Part shown: piece by piece, positions 1 through 7,648 of the stretch | Numbering within the stretch: the first letter of the stretch is position 1 | How the letters are laid out: each line of letters opens with the position of its first letter | Origin: JBGCDD01 sp045105075 | GTDB taxonomy: Bacteria > Pseudomonadota > Alphaproteobacteria > Rhodobacterales > Rhodobacteraceae | Assembly: GCA_045105075.1 (NCBI GenBank) | Contig: JBGCDD010000043.1 | Location: 1 to 19,542 of the forward strand | DNA length: 19,542 nt | Reading direction: 5' to 3' | Translations under genes and position numbers: made by a program | Notes under the pieces: model-generated | Told to the model about the DNA's origin: nothing | The model's database searches: none | What the model saw: the letters and a program-made list of their open reading frames with translations, nothing else

Positions 1-141
1 GAAATGGTGATGCCGGGCGACAATGTCAGCTTCGGCGTGGAACTGATCGCACCCATCGCGATGGAAAACGGCCTGCGCTTCGCCATCCGCGAAGGCGGAC
101 GTACCGTCGGCGCCGGCGTCGTCTCCAAAATCCTCGAGTAA
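1..141 (+). CDS. tuf: Elongation factor Tu, C-terminal end (partial)
   Basis: Only the last 46 codons are in the window; the gene begins upstream. The visible residues include MPGDNVSF, ELIAPIAME and the ending RTVGAGVVSKILE, the C-terminal beta-barrel domain 3 of EF-Tu, which ends this way across bacteria. EF-Tu is the cytoplasmic GTPase that delivers aminoacyl-tRNA to the ribosome. The GTPase domain cannot be checked here. Its position directly upstream of rpsJ matches the str-S10 arrangement of many alphaproteobacteria, where one of two tuf copies sits. The reading ends in TAA at 139-141. Confidence 0.97.
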   Translation, partial: EMVMPGDNVSFGVELIAPIAMENGLRFAIREGGRTVGAGVVSKILE

Positions 142-369
142 ATCGGGCAAGGGTTGGGCGACAGTTTTTCCGGACCGTCGTCCAACCCCAACTCAACCGG
201 GTGTCGCTGTTCAGGGACGCCCGACCCCACACCGGTTCTGACGGTCCCTCCGCAGCACCAACCAAAGAAGCGCAATTACCAAAAAGCGCCAATAAATACA
301 GTGCGATGAAGGGCGACGGTGGTCGTTGTTCTTCCTCTCGCGCTTCGACCCGTTAAAGGGAATGACAAA
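142..369 (+). promoter_or_regulatory. tuf-rpsJ intergenic leader with alternative hairpins
   Basis: This 228-base stretch has no convincing gene. It contains a 12-bp hairpin at 151-188 (arms 151-162 and 177-188, one G-T wobble) with no following T-run, so it is not a standard terminator of tuf. Next come two stems that cannot form together: 199-205 with 216-222, and 195-204 with 229-237 (one bulged G). This is the form expected of an mRNA switch or attenuator in front of a ribosomal protein operon, but that role is inference. The final part (about 345-369) carries the rpsJ ribosome binding site AAAGGGA. I could not identify a convincing promoter. Confidence 0.45.
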
Positions 370-690
370 ATGGCCGCTCAAAGCCAAAATATCCGAATTC
401 GCCTCAAGGCATTCGATTATCGTGTGTTGGACGCCAGCACGCAGGAAATCGTGAACACAGCCAAACGGACCGGCGCCAATGTGCGCGGCCCGATCCCGCT
501 GCCTAACAAAATTGAAAAATTCACCGTTCTTCGCGGCCCGCACGTCGACAAAAAGTCGCGTGACCAGTTTGAAATCCGCACGCACAAGCGTTTGCTGGAC
601 ATCGTCGATCCGACCCCCCAGACCGTGGATGCGCTTATGAAGCTCGACCTCGCCGCTGGCGTGGATGTCGAGATCAAGTTGCAGTCGTAA
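370..690 (+). CDS. rpsJ: 30S ribosomal protein S10
   Basis: A 106-residue protein of normal S10 length. It shows the family's RIRLKAFDYRVLD start, the GPIPLPNKIEKFTVLRGPHV loop region and the RTHKRLLDIVDPTPQTVDAL segment. S10 is a component of the small-subunit head and, in many bacteria, the NusB partner in antitermination. I chose the ATG at 370 because AAAGGGA lies just upstream and because S10 proteins begin near this residue. An in-frame ATG at 319 would add an unconserved 17-residue leader. It is the first gene of the r-protein operon, 15 bases before rplC. Confidence 0.98.
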   Translation: MAAQSQNIRIRLKAFDYRVLDASTQEIVNTAKRTGANVRGPIPLPNKIEKFTVLRGPHVDKKSRDQFEIRTHKRLLDIVDPTPQTVDALMKLDLAAGVDVEIKLQS

Positions 691-705
691 GGGGGGCTCA
701 GACAG

Positions 706-1440
706 ATGCGCTCTGGAATTATCGCTAAAAAAGTCGGCATGACCCGGCTGTTCATGGAAGACGGCAAGCAGATCCCTGTGACCGTTCTTCATCTCGACAA
801 CTTGCAGGTTGTGGCTCAGCGGACGTCCGACAAGGATGGCTATACAGCTGTTCAACTCGGTGCGGGCGCGGCCAAAGCCAAACGCACCAGCCAAGCCATG
901 CGCGGGCATTTTTCCGCGGCCAAGGTGGAGCCCAAGCGCAAAGTCGCTGAGTTTCGGGTGTCTGAGGACAATCTGATCGGTGTGGGTGAGGAAATCTCGG
1001 CCGAGCATTTCCTGGCCGGTCAAAAGGTCGATGTCAGCGGCACCTCGATTGGTAAAGGCTTTGCCGGTGCTATGAAACGTCACAACTTTGGCGGCCTGCG
1101 CGCCACGCACGGTGTGTCGATCAGCCACCGTTCGCACGGCTCAACGGGCCAATGTCAGGACCCCGGCAAGGTGTTCAAGGGCAAGAAAATGGCCGGACAC
1201 ATGGGCGCTGCCCGTGTGACGACACAGAACCTGGAAGTTGTGAAAACAGACGCAGATCGCGGCTTGATCATGATCAAAGGCGCGGTTCCCGGTTCCAAAG
1301 GCGGCTGGGTCACTGTCAAAGATGCCGTGAAGAAAAAACTGCCCGACGGTGTGCCATTCCCGGCGGCTCTGAAAACCACGGCCGCTCCGGCAGCCGAAGC
1401 ACCCGCAGAAGAAGCGCCTGCGGAAGGTGGTGAAGCATGA
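706..1440 (+). CDS. rplC: 50S ribosomal protein L3
   Basis: A 244-residue L3, which initiates 23S rRNA folding and reaches towards the peptidyl transferase centre. It begins MRSGIIAKKVGMTRLF and contains the characteristic central loop THGVSISHRSHGSTGQ and KMAGHMGAARVTTQNL. The last 25 or so residues are an Ala/Glu/Pro-rich tail (AAPAAEAPAEEAPAEGGEA), an extension typical of alphaproteobacterial L3 and probably disordered. A strong ribosome binding site (AAGGGGGG) lies upstream of 706. The stop codon overlaps the rplD start (ATGA at 1437-1440), indicating translational coupling. Confidence 0.98.
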   Translation: MRSGIIAKKVGMTRLFMEDGKQIPVTVLHLDNLQVVAQRTSDKDGYTAVQLGAGAAKAKRTSQAMRGHFSAAKVEPKRKVAEFRVSEDNLIGVGEEISAEHFLAGQKVDVSGTSIGKGFAGAMKRHNFGGLRATHGVSISHRSHGSTGQCQDPGKVFKGKKMAGHMGAARVTTQNLEVVKTDADRGLIMIKGAVPGSKGGWVTVKDAVKKKLPDGVPFPAALKTTAAPAAEAPAEEAPAEGGEA

Positions 1441-2054
1441 AACTTGATGTGATCAATCTGGACGGCGCAAGCGCTGGTTCGGTCGACCTGGACGAGGCGC
1501 TGTTTGGTCTCGAACCGCGTGCCGACATCCTGCACCGCGTTGTCCGCTGGCAGCGTAACAATGCGCAGGCTGGCACTCACAAGGTGAAAACCCGCTCTGA
1601 GGTCAAATATTCGACCAAGAAGATCTATCGCCAAAAAGGCACCGGTGGCGCTCGTCACGGTGCGCGTTCGGCGCCGATCTTTCGCGGTGGTGGCATCTAT
1701 AAGGGCCCGGTTGTGCGCAGCCACGGCCACGATCTGACCAAGAAGTTCCGCAAGCTGGGGTTGCGCCACGCGCTGTCCGCCAAAATGGCTGCGGGCGAAC
1801 TGGTTGTGATCGACACGGCAGAAACCGAAGGCAAGACGTCGGCTTTGGCCAAACAGATCGCCAAGCTGGGCTGGAAACGCGCCTTGATCATCGATGGTTC
1901 CGCCGTCAATGAAGGGTTCGCAAAAGCCGCAAAGAACATCGAAGGTCTGGATATCCTGCCGACGATGGGCGCAAACGTTTATGACATCCTCAAGCGTGAC
2001 ACTTTGGTGATCACAAAGGCGGGCGTCGAAGCACTGGAGGCTCGACTGAAATGA
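1437..2054 (+). CDS. rplD: 50S ribosomal protein L4
   Basis: A 205-residue L4, which binds 23S rRNA domain I and lines the exit tunnel. The basic tunnel loop is present as KTRSEVKYSTKKIYRQKGTG followed by GARHGARSAPIFRGGG, and the C-terminal half carries the usual globular domain ending in KAGVEALEARLK. The start is fixed by the ATGA overlap with rplC. In gammaproteobacteria L4 autoregulates the S10 operon, but nothing here shows that this applies in this organism. It overlaps the next gene by ATGA at 2051-2054. Confidence 0.98.
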   Translation: MKLDVINLDGASAGSVDLDEALFGLEPRADILHRVVRWQRNNAQAGTHKVKTRSEVKYSTKKIYRQKGTGGARHGARSAPIFRGGGIYKGPVVRSHGHDLTKKFRKLGLRHALSAKMAAGELVVIDTAETEGKTSALAKQIAKLGWKRALIIDGSAVNEGFAKAAKNIEGLDILPTMGANVYDILKRDTLVITKAGVEALEARLK

Positions 2055-2347
2055 GCGCGAAGGCAGAACATTACGATGTGATCCGCAAGCCGATCATCAC
2101 CGAAAAGGCCACCATGGCGTCCGAAAACGGAGCCATTGTGTTCGAAGTAGCGATGGGCAGCAACAAGCCGATGATCAAAGAGGCCGTCGAGGCGTTGTTT
2201 GGCGTCAAGGTTAAGGCGGTCAACACGACGATCACCAAAGGCAAAGCCAAACGCTTCCGGGGTCAACTTGGCAAGCGTAAGGACGTCAAAAAGGCCTATG
2301 TGACGCTCGAAGAGGGCAACACGATTGACGTGACCACAGGTCTTTAA
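2051..2347 (+). CDS. rplW: 50S ribosomal protein L23
   Basis: A 98-residue L23, the exit-tunnel protein that docks trigger factor and SRP. It shows VIRKPIITEKATM near the start, FEVAMGSNKPMIKEAVEALF and the KRFRGQLGKRKDVKKAYVTL segment ahead of a short C-terminal strand. The start is set by the ATGA overlap with rplD. It is the last gene of the operon in this window. A strong intrinsic terminator follows 29 bases later, and the normal next gene, rplB for L2, is absent. Confidence 0.98.
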   Translation: MSAKAEHYDVIRKPIITEKATMASENGAIVFEVAMGSNKPMIKEAVEALFGVKVKAVNTTITKGKAKRFRGQLGKRKDVKKAYVTLEEGNTIDVTTGL

Positions 2348-2376
2348 GACCCGACTCAGAACGATTTGAGAATAAC

Positions 2377-2407
2377 AACCCTGGCTACGAAAGTGGCCAG
2401 GGTTTTT
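2377..2407 (+). terminator. Intrinsic terminator after rplW
   Basis: The arms 2377-2388 and 2393-2404 form a 12-bp stem (one T-G wobble) closed by a GAAA tetraloop flanked by C and G, and the stem runs into a TTTTT tract at 2403-2407. This is an unusually clean Rho-independent terminator and shows that transcription of the r-protein operon is meant to end here rather than continue into rplB. Confidence 0.92.
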
Positions 2408-2662
2408 GCTACTTGGGTGCGCGCCAATACGATTTGCCACCTTTGAGTGATTGTGTTCGATTGGAACCCGTAAATCGGGCGCTGTTTTCTGTTCACGATA
2501 TCAATACGAAGGAGTTGGTGCCCTCCTTCATTGCTGTTCTTACTGTTCAAACCTGTCCAAGACGGACGCCGGGCTGACCTCTACAAAGGTTGAGCTTGAG
2601 ACAATTCGGCACGCGGCGCGGATTTTTCGACCCATGTCAGTTGAATGGCATATCTGACTGCA
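2408..2662. other. Intergenic region between the r-protein operon and the ABC operon
   Basis: No supportable gene. A 68-codon reading frame at 2451-2657 has no ribosome binding site and no recognisable composition. There is one 7-bp inverted repeat with an 8-base loop (arms 2508-2514 and 2523-2529) and no T-run. If the S10 cluster was broken by an insertion, its left joint should lie here, but I see no direct repeat or insertion-sequence end. Confidence 0.4.
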
Positions 2663-2686
2663 AAAGATCAGCCGCATAAACGGCTG
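2663..2686 (-). terminator. Probable terminator of the eight-gene minus-strand operon
   Basis: Read on the minus strand, CAGCCG-TTTATG-CGGCTG (2686 down to 2669) forms a perfect 6-bp GC-rich stem with a 6-base loop and is followed by ATCTTTT. It lies 33 bases beyond the stop codon of the last permease. The T-tract is short, so efficiency is uncertain. Confidence 0.5.
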
Positions 2687-2719
2687 CCTGTTCGTCAAAT
2701 GCGCGCCAAAGTCGGGTGG

Positions 2720-3517
2720 TCAATCGTTGGGGTTTTGCTTGGTCAAAGCATCCCGCAGCACGTCTCCGGCCAGATTGATCGCCAGAACGCAGGCAACCAC
2801 GGCAAGTCCGGGCCAGATCATTTGCAACGGCGTCGAGCGCATGTGGATGCGGGCGTCCAGCAGCATTGTGCCCCATTCCGGCATCGGGGGTTGCACCCCA
2901 AACCCGAGAAAACCCAAGGCCGATATGCCTAGGATGGCGCGTGCGAACATACCTGTCCAAACCACCATAAGCGACGGCAGGAGCGACGGAAGATAGTGCC
3001 ACCGCGCAATGCTGAGCGGTGACATGCCGGCAAGGCGCGCCTGAACCACGTAGCCGCGTGTCTTTAGCGACAGCCCGATGCCGCGTGCCACCCGCGCGTA
3101 TCGCATCCAGCCCGTGACTGTCAGCGCAAAGATCAAGCTGCTGGTGCCCGCGCCCAGCACCCCGGCAATGACGACGGCGGCGACCAGTTCGGGAAAGGCC
3201 AGAAACGTGTCGGTGGTGCGCATCACAACCCAGTCCATCAGCTTGCCGCCCTGCGCTGCGACCAGCCCGACAAGGGTGCCGATGCACAGGCCCATGACGG
3301 AAATGAGAAAGGCAAGGCCAAGCGACCAGCGTGCGCCATGCAACAACCGCGACAGGATGTCCCGCCCCAATGCATCTGTGCCGAGGTACCAATCTGCGCC
3401 CGGCGGGCTGAGCCGGTTGGGGATGTTGATCGCGGTTGGGTCATGTGGGGCCAGCAACGGGCCTACGAGGGCCAGCGCCACAAACAGGATGGCAAGGGCG
3501 ATCACACTACGCATCAT
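2720..3517 (-). CDS. ABC transporter permease, DppC/NikC type
   Basis: A 265-residue inner-membrane permease of the nickel/dipeptide/oligopeptide importer family. It has an N-terminal membrane helix (IALAILFVALALVGPLLAP) and then the diagnostic periplasmic motif WYLGTDALGRDILSRLLHGAR. Several more hydrophobic segments follow, as does the cytoplasmic EAA-type loop around VVQARLAGMSPLSIARWHYLP, which contacts an ATPase. The end (GFGVQPPMPEWGTMLLDA) is typical of the family. The ATG at 3517 follows GGGAG at close spacing and overlaps the DppB-type permease by 11 bases. A second in-frame ATG follows at once. It is the last gene of the operon. The substrate cannot be told from the permease. Confidence 0.93.
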   Translation of the reverse strand: MMRSVIALAILFVALALVGPLLAPHDPTAINIPNRLSPPGADWYLGTDALGRDILSRLLHGARWSLGLAFLISVMGLCIGTLVGLVAAQGGKLMDWVVMRTTDTFLAFPELVAAVVIAGVLGAGTSSLIFALTVTGWMRYARVARGIGLSLKTRGYVVQARLAGMSPLSIARWHYLPSLLPSLMVVWTGMFARAILGISALGFLGFGVQPPMPEWGTMLLDARIHMRSTPLQMIWPGLAVVACVLAINLAGDVLRDALTKQNPND

Positions 3518-4445
3518 GCTCTCCCATGCGGGGATCGATGGCGCGGTAAATCACGTCAATGGCGAGGTTGATCATGACAAACAGAAATGCCGATAGGATC
3601 ACAACGGCCTGCACTTTGGGGAAGTCACGCGCAAAGATGGCATTGACCAGAAAGCTGCCAAGACCGGGGCGCGCAAAAATCACCTCGACGATGACAAGCC
3701 CTTCGAGCAGGAACGCCAGCTCAAGGCCCAGAACCGTAATCACCGGAACGGCGGCATGGGGGGCAATGTGATGACGTTGGACAAGACGTTCGTCAACACC
3801 GCGACGGCGCACCGCAGGCAGGAAAGGTTGATCGCGGGCCTCTAGAATGCCCGAGCGCAAAATACGGGTGAGTGATGCGGCCACGCCCAGCCCAAGCGTG
3901 AGGGCGGGCAGGATCGCATGTGTCGGCGTTCGCGCACCCATAGCCGGCAGCCAGCCAAGGTGGACTGCAAACAAAAGGATCAACAGCAACCCCAGCCAAA
4001 AGGCCGGAATCGCGGCTCCGAGCGACGCGAGCGCGACCGCAGACCGGTCCAGCCAACCGCCGGGGCGTCTGGTCGCGATAATTGCAAGCGGAAGGGAAAT
4101 CGCGCAGCCAATAAACAGTCCAAACAGCGCCAGCGGAAACGTGTAAGACGCGGCGGTCACAAGGTCGGGCCAGACCTCGCGCCCGGTCACAGAGGACTGT
4201 CCGAAATCGCCCACCAGAAGCGGTGTGATCCAGGTTTGAAACGCGGTCCAGAACCCGGCATCCAAACCGGCCTCTGCGCGGATCTGGTCGACCACCTCGG
4301 CTGGCACTTGTGCATCAAAGCGGGCCAGTGCAATGGCCAGCGCCGGATCGCCGGGCGCATGCCACAACAGGGCAAAAGTGGCCAGCGCGGCGCCAGACAG
4401 AACTACCACCACACGCACCAAAAGCCCCAAGACCAGCCTGATCAT
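3507..4445 (-). CDS. ABC transporter permease, DppB/NikB type
   Basis: A 312-residue membrane permease, partner of the DppC-type protein in a heterodimeric channel. It begins with a hydrophobic helix and ALLWHAPGDPA, corresponding to the family's N-terminal signature. It then has GDFGQSSVTGREV before the transmembrane core and an EAA loop region around EARDQPFLPAVRRRG. The loop is slightly unusual (VDERLVQRHHIAPHAAVPV, where many homologues have an Arg/Asn-Ala pattern) but keeps the central Gly. It ends in AIDVIYRAIDPRMG, the normal terminus. The start is fixed by a 4-base ATGA overlap with the upstream ATPase gene, so the two are probably translationally coupled. Confidence 0.93.
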   Translation of the reverse strand: MIRLVLGLLVRVVVVLSGAALATFALLWHAPGDPALAIALARFDAQVPAEVVDQIRAEAGLDAGFWTAFQTWITPLLVGDFGQSSVTGREVWPDLVTAASYTFPLALFGLFIGCAISLPLAIIATRRPGGWLDRSAVALASLGAAIPAFWLGLLLILLFAVHLGWLPAMGARTPTHAILPALTLGLGVAASLTRILRSGILEARDQPFLPAVRRRGVDERLVQRHHIAPHAAVPVITVLGLELAFLLEGLVIVEVIFARPGLGSFLVNAIFARDFPKVQAVVILSAFLFVMINLAIDVIYRAIDPRMGEHDA

Positions 4446-5167
4446 GCGACGCGCTCCAAAGCGCCAAGCGCAAAGGCCGCATCGCGCAAGGTGCGACCAT
4501 AGGCAGAGCCCGGCGCTTCGATGAATACCTTTGCGGGAGACATTTCTTCGATCCGTCCGGCGCGCAGCACCGCGATGTCATTGGCATAGGCGGCGGCGTA
4601 GCCAAGGTCATGGGTGACGATCAGGGCGGCAAAGCCGATCTGGGCCTGTAAATCAGCAATGAGCCGCGCGGTGTGCTTTTGGGTGACGGCATCCAGTGCG
4701 GACAGCGGTTCATCAAACAACACAAGCGGCGGGGCGGCAATCAGAGCGCGCAGAATGCCAATCCTTTGGGCCTGGCCGATCGAAACCTGTGTGGGGCGCC
4801 GGTCCAGCAGATCAGGCGCGATTTCCAATCTGCGACACAGCGCCATCAAACCACTAGCATCGACAGGCAAACGCTGTGCCACAAGCGGTTCCATCACCGA
4901 CTGACGCAAGGACAGGGCCGGGTTAAAGGCGCTGCGGGGTTCCTGCATCACCAACGCCGGACGACAGGCCCGAACCGGTTTGCCGGACCAGCTGATTTGA
5001 CCAGAAGCGCATCGCACCAGCCCAAGGATCGCGCCGATCAATGTGGATTTCCCGGCGCCGCTTTCGCCAACGACGGCCAGCGTGTGAGCGGGGGCAACAG
5101 ACAGCGAAACATCGTGCAGCGTTTCAATCTGCCCCCGCCGCACCGAGACGTTTTCAACGCTCAGCAT
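4442..5167 (-). CDS. ABC transporter ATPase, second of pair (DppF/NikE-like)
   Basis: A 241-residue nucleotide-binding subunit. It has Walker A GESGAGKST (residues 34-42), the Q-loop Gln75, Walker B LVLFDEP (148-154), a D-loop SALD and the H-loop His186. The signature motif is VSIGQAQR (128-135), where most homologues have LSGGQ, so the second Gly is replaced by Ile. At 241 residues it is shorter than typical DppF (over 300) because it lacks the C-terminal oligopeptide-type extension. I chose the ATG at 5167 over one 10 codons upstream because GGAG precedes it, the family alignment begins there, and it gives a short overlap with the stop of the preceding ATPase. Confidence 0.92.
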   Translation of the reverse strand: MLSVENVSVRRGQIETLHDVSLSVAPAHTLAVVGESGAGKSTLIGAILGLVRCASGQISWSGKPVRACRPALVMQEPRSAFNPALSLRQSVMEPLVAQRLPVDASGLMALCRRLEIAPDLLDRRPTQVSIGQAQRIGILRALIAAPPLVLFDEPLSALDAVTQKHTARLIADLQAQIGFAALIVTHDLGYAAAYANDIAVLRAGRIEEMSPAKVFIEAPGSAYGRTLRDAAFALGALERVA

Positions 5168-5844
5168 GGCAGCTCCAGCCAATTTCGATGCGCACACAGC
5201 GACTGGGCCGCCGGGGTTTCGGGGTTCGACAGGAACTGTTCGGTTGGTGCATCTTCGACGATGCGACCCGCGTCCATAACCATCAGGCGCGACACACGCC
5301 GCGCCGCCAGCCCCAGATCATGGGTGATCAGCAACAGAGCCGTAGAGCGATCGGACAAATAGCGCTCGAGCAGGTCCATCGTGCCTGCGGCAACCACTGG
5401 ATCAAGCGCCGACGTGGGTTCATCCATCACCAACAGATCCGGTGTGCCGATCAAGGCCATGGCAATGACAAAACGCTGCTGCATGCCCCGGCTCCATCCC
5501 CAGGGACGATTGCGCAAATCACCGCCGTCGATGCTGAGCGCCGAAAGCAAGGTGGTCATCCGCACGGGATCGGGAGCAAGGTTCAGCGCGCGCGTCGCCT
5601 CGGCCCAGTGAAACGCCATCGATCTGAGCGGGTCGAGCGCCTCATCTGGGCTTTGCGGCACATGGGCCACGCTTTGGCCGGCGCCCCGAAGCGCATCAAT
5701 CAGGGTGTGCCCCAGGGTCGATTTTCCGGACCCAGACGCACCAACAAGCCCGACGCGTTCGCCGGGCCTGATCGAAAAGGTTGTCGGATGTAAAATAGTG
5801 CGGCCTGAGCGGGTTGCGCTCAGACCAGTGGCAGAAAGTGTCAT
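5161..5844 (-). CDS. ABC transporter ATPase, first of pair (DppD/NikD-like)
   Basis: A 227-residue nucleotide-binding subunit, compact for a family usually of 250-330 residues. It has Walker A GASGSGKST (35-43), a Q-loop in HVPQSPDEALDPL (Gln64), Walker B LLVMDEP (137-143), and the H-loop His175 in LLITHDLG. The signature reads WSRGMQQR (117-124) where the family norm is SGGM(R/Q)QR, so the first signature Gly is Arg. The oligopeptide C-terminal extension with its cysteines is missing. The start overlaps the stop of the binding-protein gene as ATGA (5841-5844). It would pair with the other ATPase to energise import. Confidence 0.92.
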   Translation of the reverse strand: MTLSATGLSATRSGRTILHPTTFSIRPGERVGLVGASGSGKSTLGHTLIDALRGAGQSVAHVPQSPDEALDPLRSMAFHWAEATRALNLAPDPVRMTTLLSALSIDGGDLRNRPWGWSRGMQQRFVIAMALIGTPDLLVMDEPTSALDPVVAAGTMDLLERYLSDRSTALLLITHDLGLAARRVSRLMVMDAGRIVEDAPTEQFLSNPETPAAQSLCAHRNWLELPC

Positions 5845-7364
5845 TCCATCAATTTGGTCTCATGGGTGATCCAATAGGTCTCGGTTGGATGTACGGCGTA
5901 ACCGGTCAAACCAGCACGCGCAACAACTGCTTGGCTCACGTGAAAGACCGGAAGCAAGGGCACATCTGTGGCGATGATCTGCTGAACCTCGTCAAAGATG
6001 GCTTTGCGCTTGGCCTGCTCAAAAGTTGTGCGACCCTGTACCAGCAATTCATCCATCTTTGGGTTTGCATATCCGCCCGCGTTCGAGCCGCCATCAGAGG
6101 CCAGCAAGAACCCCAAGATCGAGCTGGGATCGCCCTGGGGCAACATCACCCAGGCCTGCAGGAACATGTCCCCGTCGCCCGCCTTTAGTGCGTCATTGCT
6201 GGCGCCGTATTCGCCGACCCGCACCGTGGCCGTCACACCGATCTGCTGCAGGAACGCTTGGGTGATTTCTGCTGTTGGCGGCAGGGCCGCGCGCGAGGCA
6301 TAGGTCAGGATTTCGATCTCTAGCGGAGCGCCATCGAGCATCCAGCGCCCGCCTTGTTTGACCGCGCCGGCCTCGGCCAGCAACGCTTCGGCGCGCGCCG
6401 GGTCATAGGTCGGCGCGATGTCGGAAGCCCAGCTTTTGCCAGCCGGATAGATTGTCCCCGCGGGGACGCCGCCAACACCGGACAGCACGGCGTCAACAAT
6501 GCCATTGCGGTCAATCGCCAGAGACACCGCCTGACGGATCAGCGGGTTTGCCAGCGGACCAGATGCGGTGTTCATCGAATAGAAATAAAGCCGGGCGGTT
6601 GGCGCCGTAAACCCAAGCGCGCCGGTGTTTTTGATGCGCTCAAAGTCGGATTCAGGGTAGTTGATGACCATATCAATCTCGCCCGCCTCAAAGGCCAGTG
6701 ACGCCGCCGCGGGATCGGGCGACGCCACAACGCGCACCTCTTCAAAACCCGGAGCGCCAAGGCGATAGTCTGTGTTGGCTTCAACACGGTACAATTGATC
6801 GGGCACCGCTTCGCGGAAGATATAGGGACCGGTTGCATTGATCGGGAACGCGTCGGAGGGCGCGCCAAGAATGGCAACGCCGGGGTCCGACAGGCTCCAT
6901 TGGAAGGCCGCATTTGCGCTTTTTGTCTCAAACACAACGACACTGTCGCCATCCGTTGACATGCCTGCCAGATCAAGCACCCGGGCGATGCGCGCGTTGT
7001 AGGCTGGGTTGTCTTCTTGCGAGATTGGCGCAATCGCATCGATCACGGCCTGTGCGGTAACAGGGCTGCCATCGTGAAACGCCAGACCCTCGCGCAGCGT
7101 CACGCGCCATGTGGTGGGCGCGGCTTGTTCGATGCTGCTTGCCAGACGCGGGTAGAGGTTCAGGTCATAATCGATGCCCATCAGCGTTTCGGTCACGCCT
7201 GTCTGGTTCGACATCCAACCGTTATAGCCCGCACGTGGATCGGGAACTTCGGCCTTGGGACCGAAGGTGACGGAAATGGCAAGGGTGCCATCCTGCGCCG
7301 CAACGGGCTGTGCCAGCCCAAACGCCAAAAGCGCAGCAGCTGTGATGCGCGTGAATCGTGACAT
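5841..7364 (-). CDS. Periplasmic solute-binding protein, SBP_bac_5 (NikA/DppA/OppA-like)
   Basis: A 507-residue family 5 extracytoplasmic solute-binding protein. It carries a signal peptide (basic MSRFTR, hydrophobic core, probable cleavage after VAA at residue 23). The mature start contains GYNGWMSNQTGVTETLMGID and NLYPRLASS, followed by TWRVTLREGLAFHDGSPVTA, the family signature. The C-terminal part has the usual YANPKMDELL and PLLPVFH segments. The start at 7364 is supported by AAAGGA upstream; an extension to 7529 would be non-secretory and overlaps the preceding gene. The N-terminal wording resembles the NikA-like branch, but ligand residues cannot be assigned, so nickel, another metal chelate, or a peptide are all possible. 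Confidence 0.92.
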   Translation of the reverse strand: MSRFTRITAAALLAFGLAQPVAAQDGTLAISVTFGPKAEVPDPRAGYNGWMSNQTGVTETLMGIDYDLNLYPRLASSIEQAAPTTWRVTLREGLAFHDGSPVTAQAVIDAIAPISQEDNPAYNARIARVLDLAGMSTDGDSVVVFETKSANAAFQWSLSDPGVAILGAPSDAFPINATGPYIFREAVPDQLYRVEANTDYRLGAPGFEEVRVVASPDPAAASLAFEAGEIDMVINYPESDFERIKNTGALGFTAPTARLYFYSMNTASGPLANPLIRQAVSLAIDRNGIVDAVLSGVGGVPAGTIYPAGKSWASDIAPTYDPARAEALLAEAGAVKQGGRWMLDGAPLEIEILTYASRAALPPTAEITQAFLQQIGVTATVRVGEYGASNDALKAGDGDMFLQAWVMLPQGDPSSILGFLLASDGGSNAGGYANPKMDELLVQGRTTFEQAKRKAIFDEVQQIIATDVPLLPVFHVSQAVVARAGLTGYAVHPTETYWITHETKLME

Positions 7365-7381
7365 GGGGTTTTCCTTTTGTC

Positions 7382-7648
7382 TTACTGTGTGAGTATGTGA
7401 TGGGGTGGCTGGCGGTCTCGCGCCAATGTGCGTTGCTCGGTTTGGGTCAGTATTTGAAGGGCGTCTTGTGGGCTCAGGCCTTTTGCAGTGGCGCGGTTCC
7501 AGACACGGTGGGCAGAGGCGGGCGACCACGGCAATGCCGCTGTTGCCAGCCAGTTTCGCAGGGGTTCGGGCAGGGCATCATAGCTGCGCATCGGGTTTGC
7601 ATGGCGCCGTTTTCGGCGCAAGTGTGTTGCCCCAAGATTGTGGTTCAT
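7382..7648 (-). CDS. DUF6525 family small basic protein
   Basis: An 88-residue protein with a very basic start (NLGATHLRRKRRHANPMRSY), then LPEPLRNWLATAALPWSP, and an Ala/Leu helix followed by EQRTLARDR. I recognise it as the DUF6525 family, small proteins of unknown function common in Rhodobacteraceae; this is from memory of the pattern. There is no signal peptide or membrane segment. I chose the ATG at 7648, which gives a 4-base ATGA overlap with the DUF1826 gene and has GGAA upstream, over an ATG three codons earlier. The stop lies 17 bases before the binding-protein start, so it sits inside the operon and links the cobW pair to the transporter. Confidence 0.8.
   Translation of the reverse strand: MNHNLGATHLRRKRRHANPMRSYDALPEPLRNWLATAALPWSPASAHRVWNRATAKGLSPQDALQILTQTEQRTLARDRQPPHHILTQ

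Noticed and set aside
151..188. Intrinsic terminator directly after tuf
   Set aside because: The 12-bp stem is real but its loop is 14 bases and no T-run follows the 3' arm, so termination is not supported.
211..1137. Long minus-strand open frame of 308 codons across rpsJ and rplC
   Set aside because: It is antisense to two certain ribosomal protein genes, has no family resemblance and arises from the codon bias of the opposite strand.
2451..2657. 68-codon plus-strand frame after the rplW terminator
   Set aside because: No ribosome binding site, an unusual Cys/Ser-rich composition and no recognisable motif; treated as intergenic.
5841..7364. Naming the importer nikABCDE
   Set aside because: The binding protein resembles the NikA-like branch, but nickel ligands cannot be verified and the ATPases are atypical, so no specific symbol is justified.
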